A stretch of 6,561 nt of DNA from Enteractinococcus sp. (GTDB taxonomy: Bacteria; Actinomycetota; Actinomycetes; Actinomycetales; Micrococcaceae): positions 1 through 6,561 of the forward strand of contig JAJUIX010000071.1 in the NCBI GenBank assembly GCA_029267455.1, given 5' to 3'. Shown in pieces: positions 6,437 through 6,561 of the stretch (within the stretch, counting starts at the first letter, position 1; the number at the start of each line of letters is the position of its first letter). The notes beneath the pieces are model-generated. The model saw nothing but the letters and a program-made list of their open reading frames with translations, was not told the DNA's origin and ran no database searches. Both the position numbers and the translations under genes were made by a program.

Positions 6437-6561
6437 ATGACGTCTGATACCGCTGGTCGCTCGTCCGAGGCCGCTTCGCATTTCAACATCGTGATCATTG
6501 GCGCCGGTCAGGCTGGTTTGTCTGCAGCCGGCACCCTGCACCGTCGGGGCCTGGTGCCGGG
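6437..6561 (+). CDS. FAD/NAD(P)-binding oxidoreductase (flavin monooxygenase-like), N-terminal part
   Basis: The ATG at 6437 opens a frame that stays open to the window end, giving 41 complete codons. After a hydrophilic lead (MTSDTAGRSSEAASH) comes a beta strand and dinucleotide-binding loop, FNIVIIGAGQAGLSAAGTLH, with the GxGxxG core GAGQAG at about residues 22-27. This is the N-terminal Rossmann motif of FAD-dependent oxidoreductases. The GAGQAGL form is common in flavin monooxygenase-like and 'K+ transport flavoprotein' annotations. Too little is visible to name a substrate. It is transcribed divergently from glyA. No Shine-Dalgarno lies at the normal distance; the nearest G-rich run (6415-6420) is about 16 bases upstream, so the transcript may be leaderless. 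The start could also lie elsewhere, but this frame has no other visible start before the Rossmann motif. Confidence 0.8.
   Translation, partial: MTSDTAGRSSEAASHFNIVIIGAGQAGLSAAGTLHRRGLVP

Overview
The window reads as ordinary chromosomal DNA from an actinobacterium, most likely a member of the Micrococcales with only moderate GC content (roughly mid-50s percent by eye). The grounds are the protein flavour (FolD with GRGITIG in place of the usual GRSxxVG, TrpRS with a [10 protein letters not shown] signature), the GTG start of trpS, and the glyA-folD / membrane protein / exonuclease III / trpS order, which I recall from Micrococcaceae-type genomes. A moderate-GC genus such as Enteractinococcus or Yaniella is a guess, not a demonstration.

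Nearly everything lies on the minus strand, so transcription runs from high to low coordinates. At the right edge, 6437 to the end, a flavoprotein-type oxidoreductase begins on the plus strand, divergent from glyA. Reading leftward on the minus strand come glyA (serine hydroxymethyltransferase), folD (methylene-THF dehydrogenase/cyclohydrolase), a 175-residue protein with two membrane segments, an exonuclease III family AP endonuclease, and trpS. After a hairpin terminator comes a MacB/LolD-type ABC ATPase, whose stop overlaps the start of its FtsX/MacB-like permease. The permease runs off the left edge.

glyA and folD form a one-carbon pair: GlyA makes glycine and 5,10-methylene-THF from serine, and FolD oxidises methylene-THF to 10-formyl-THF. 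The membrane protein, exonuclease and trpS are packed with gaps of 8 and 12 bases and look like one transcript. The ATPase and permease form a separate, translationally coupled export or efflux unit whose substrate cannot be read from the sequence.

Three strong hairpins mark the gene ends after glyA, folD and trpS; the first two lack a U-tract. No stretch above 300 bases is without a gene. I found no CRISPR array, tRNA, rRNA, insertion sequence or phage gene, and no sign of a new system. The points worth a second look are small: start-site corrections, the uncharacterised membrane protein, the U-less hairpins, a repeated stop/Shine-Dalgarno junction and a possibly leaderless start at the right edge.
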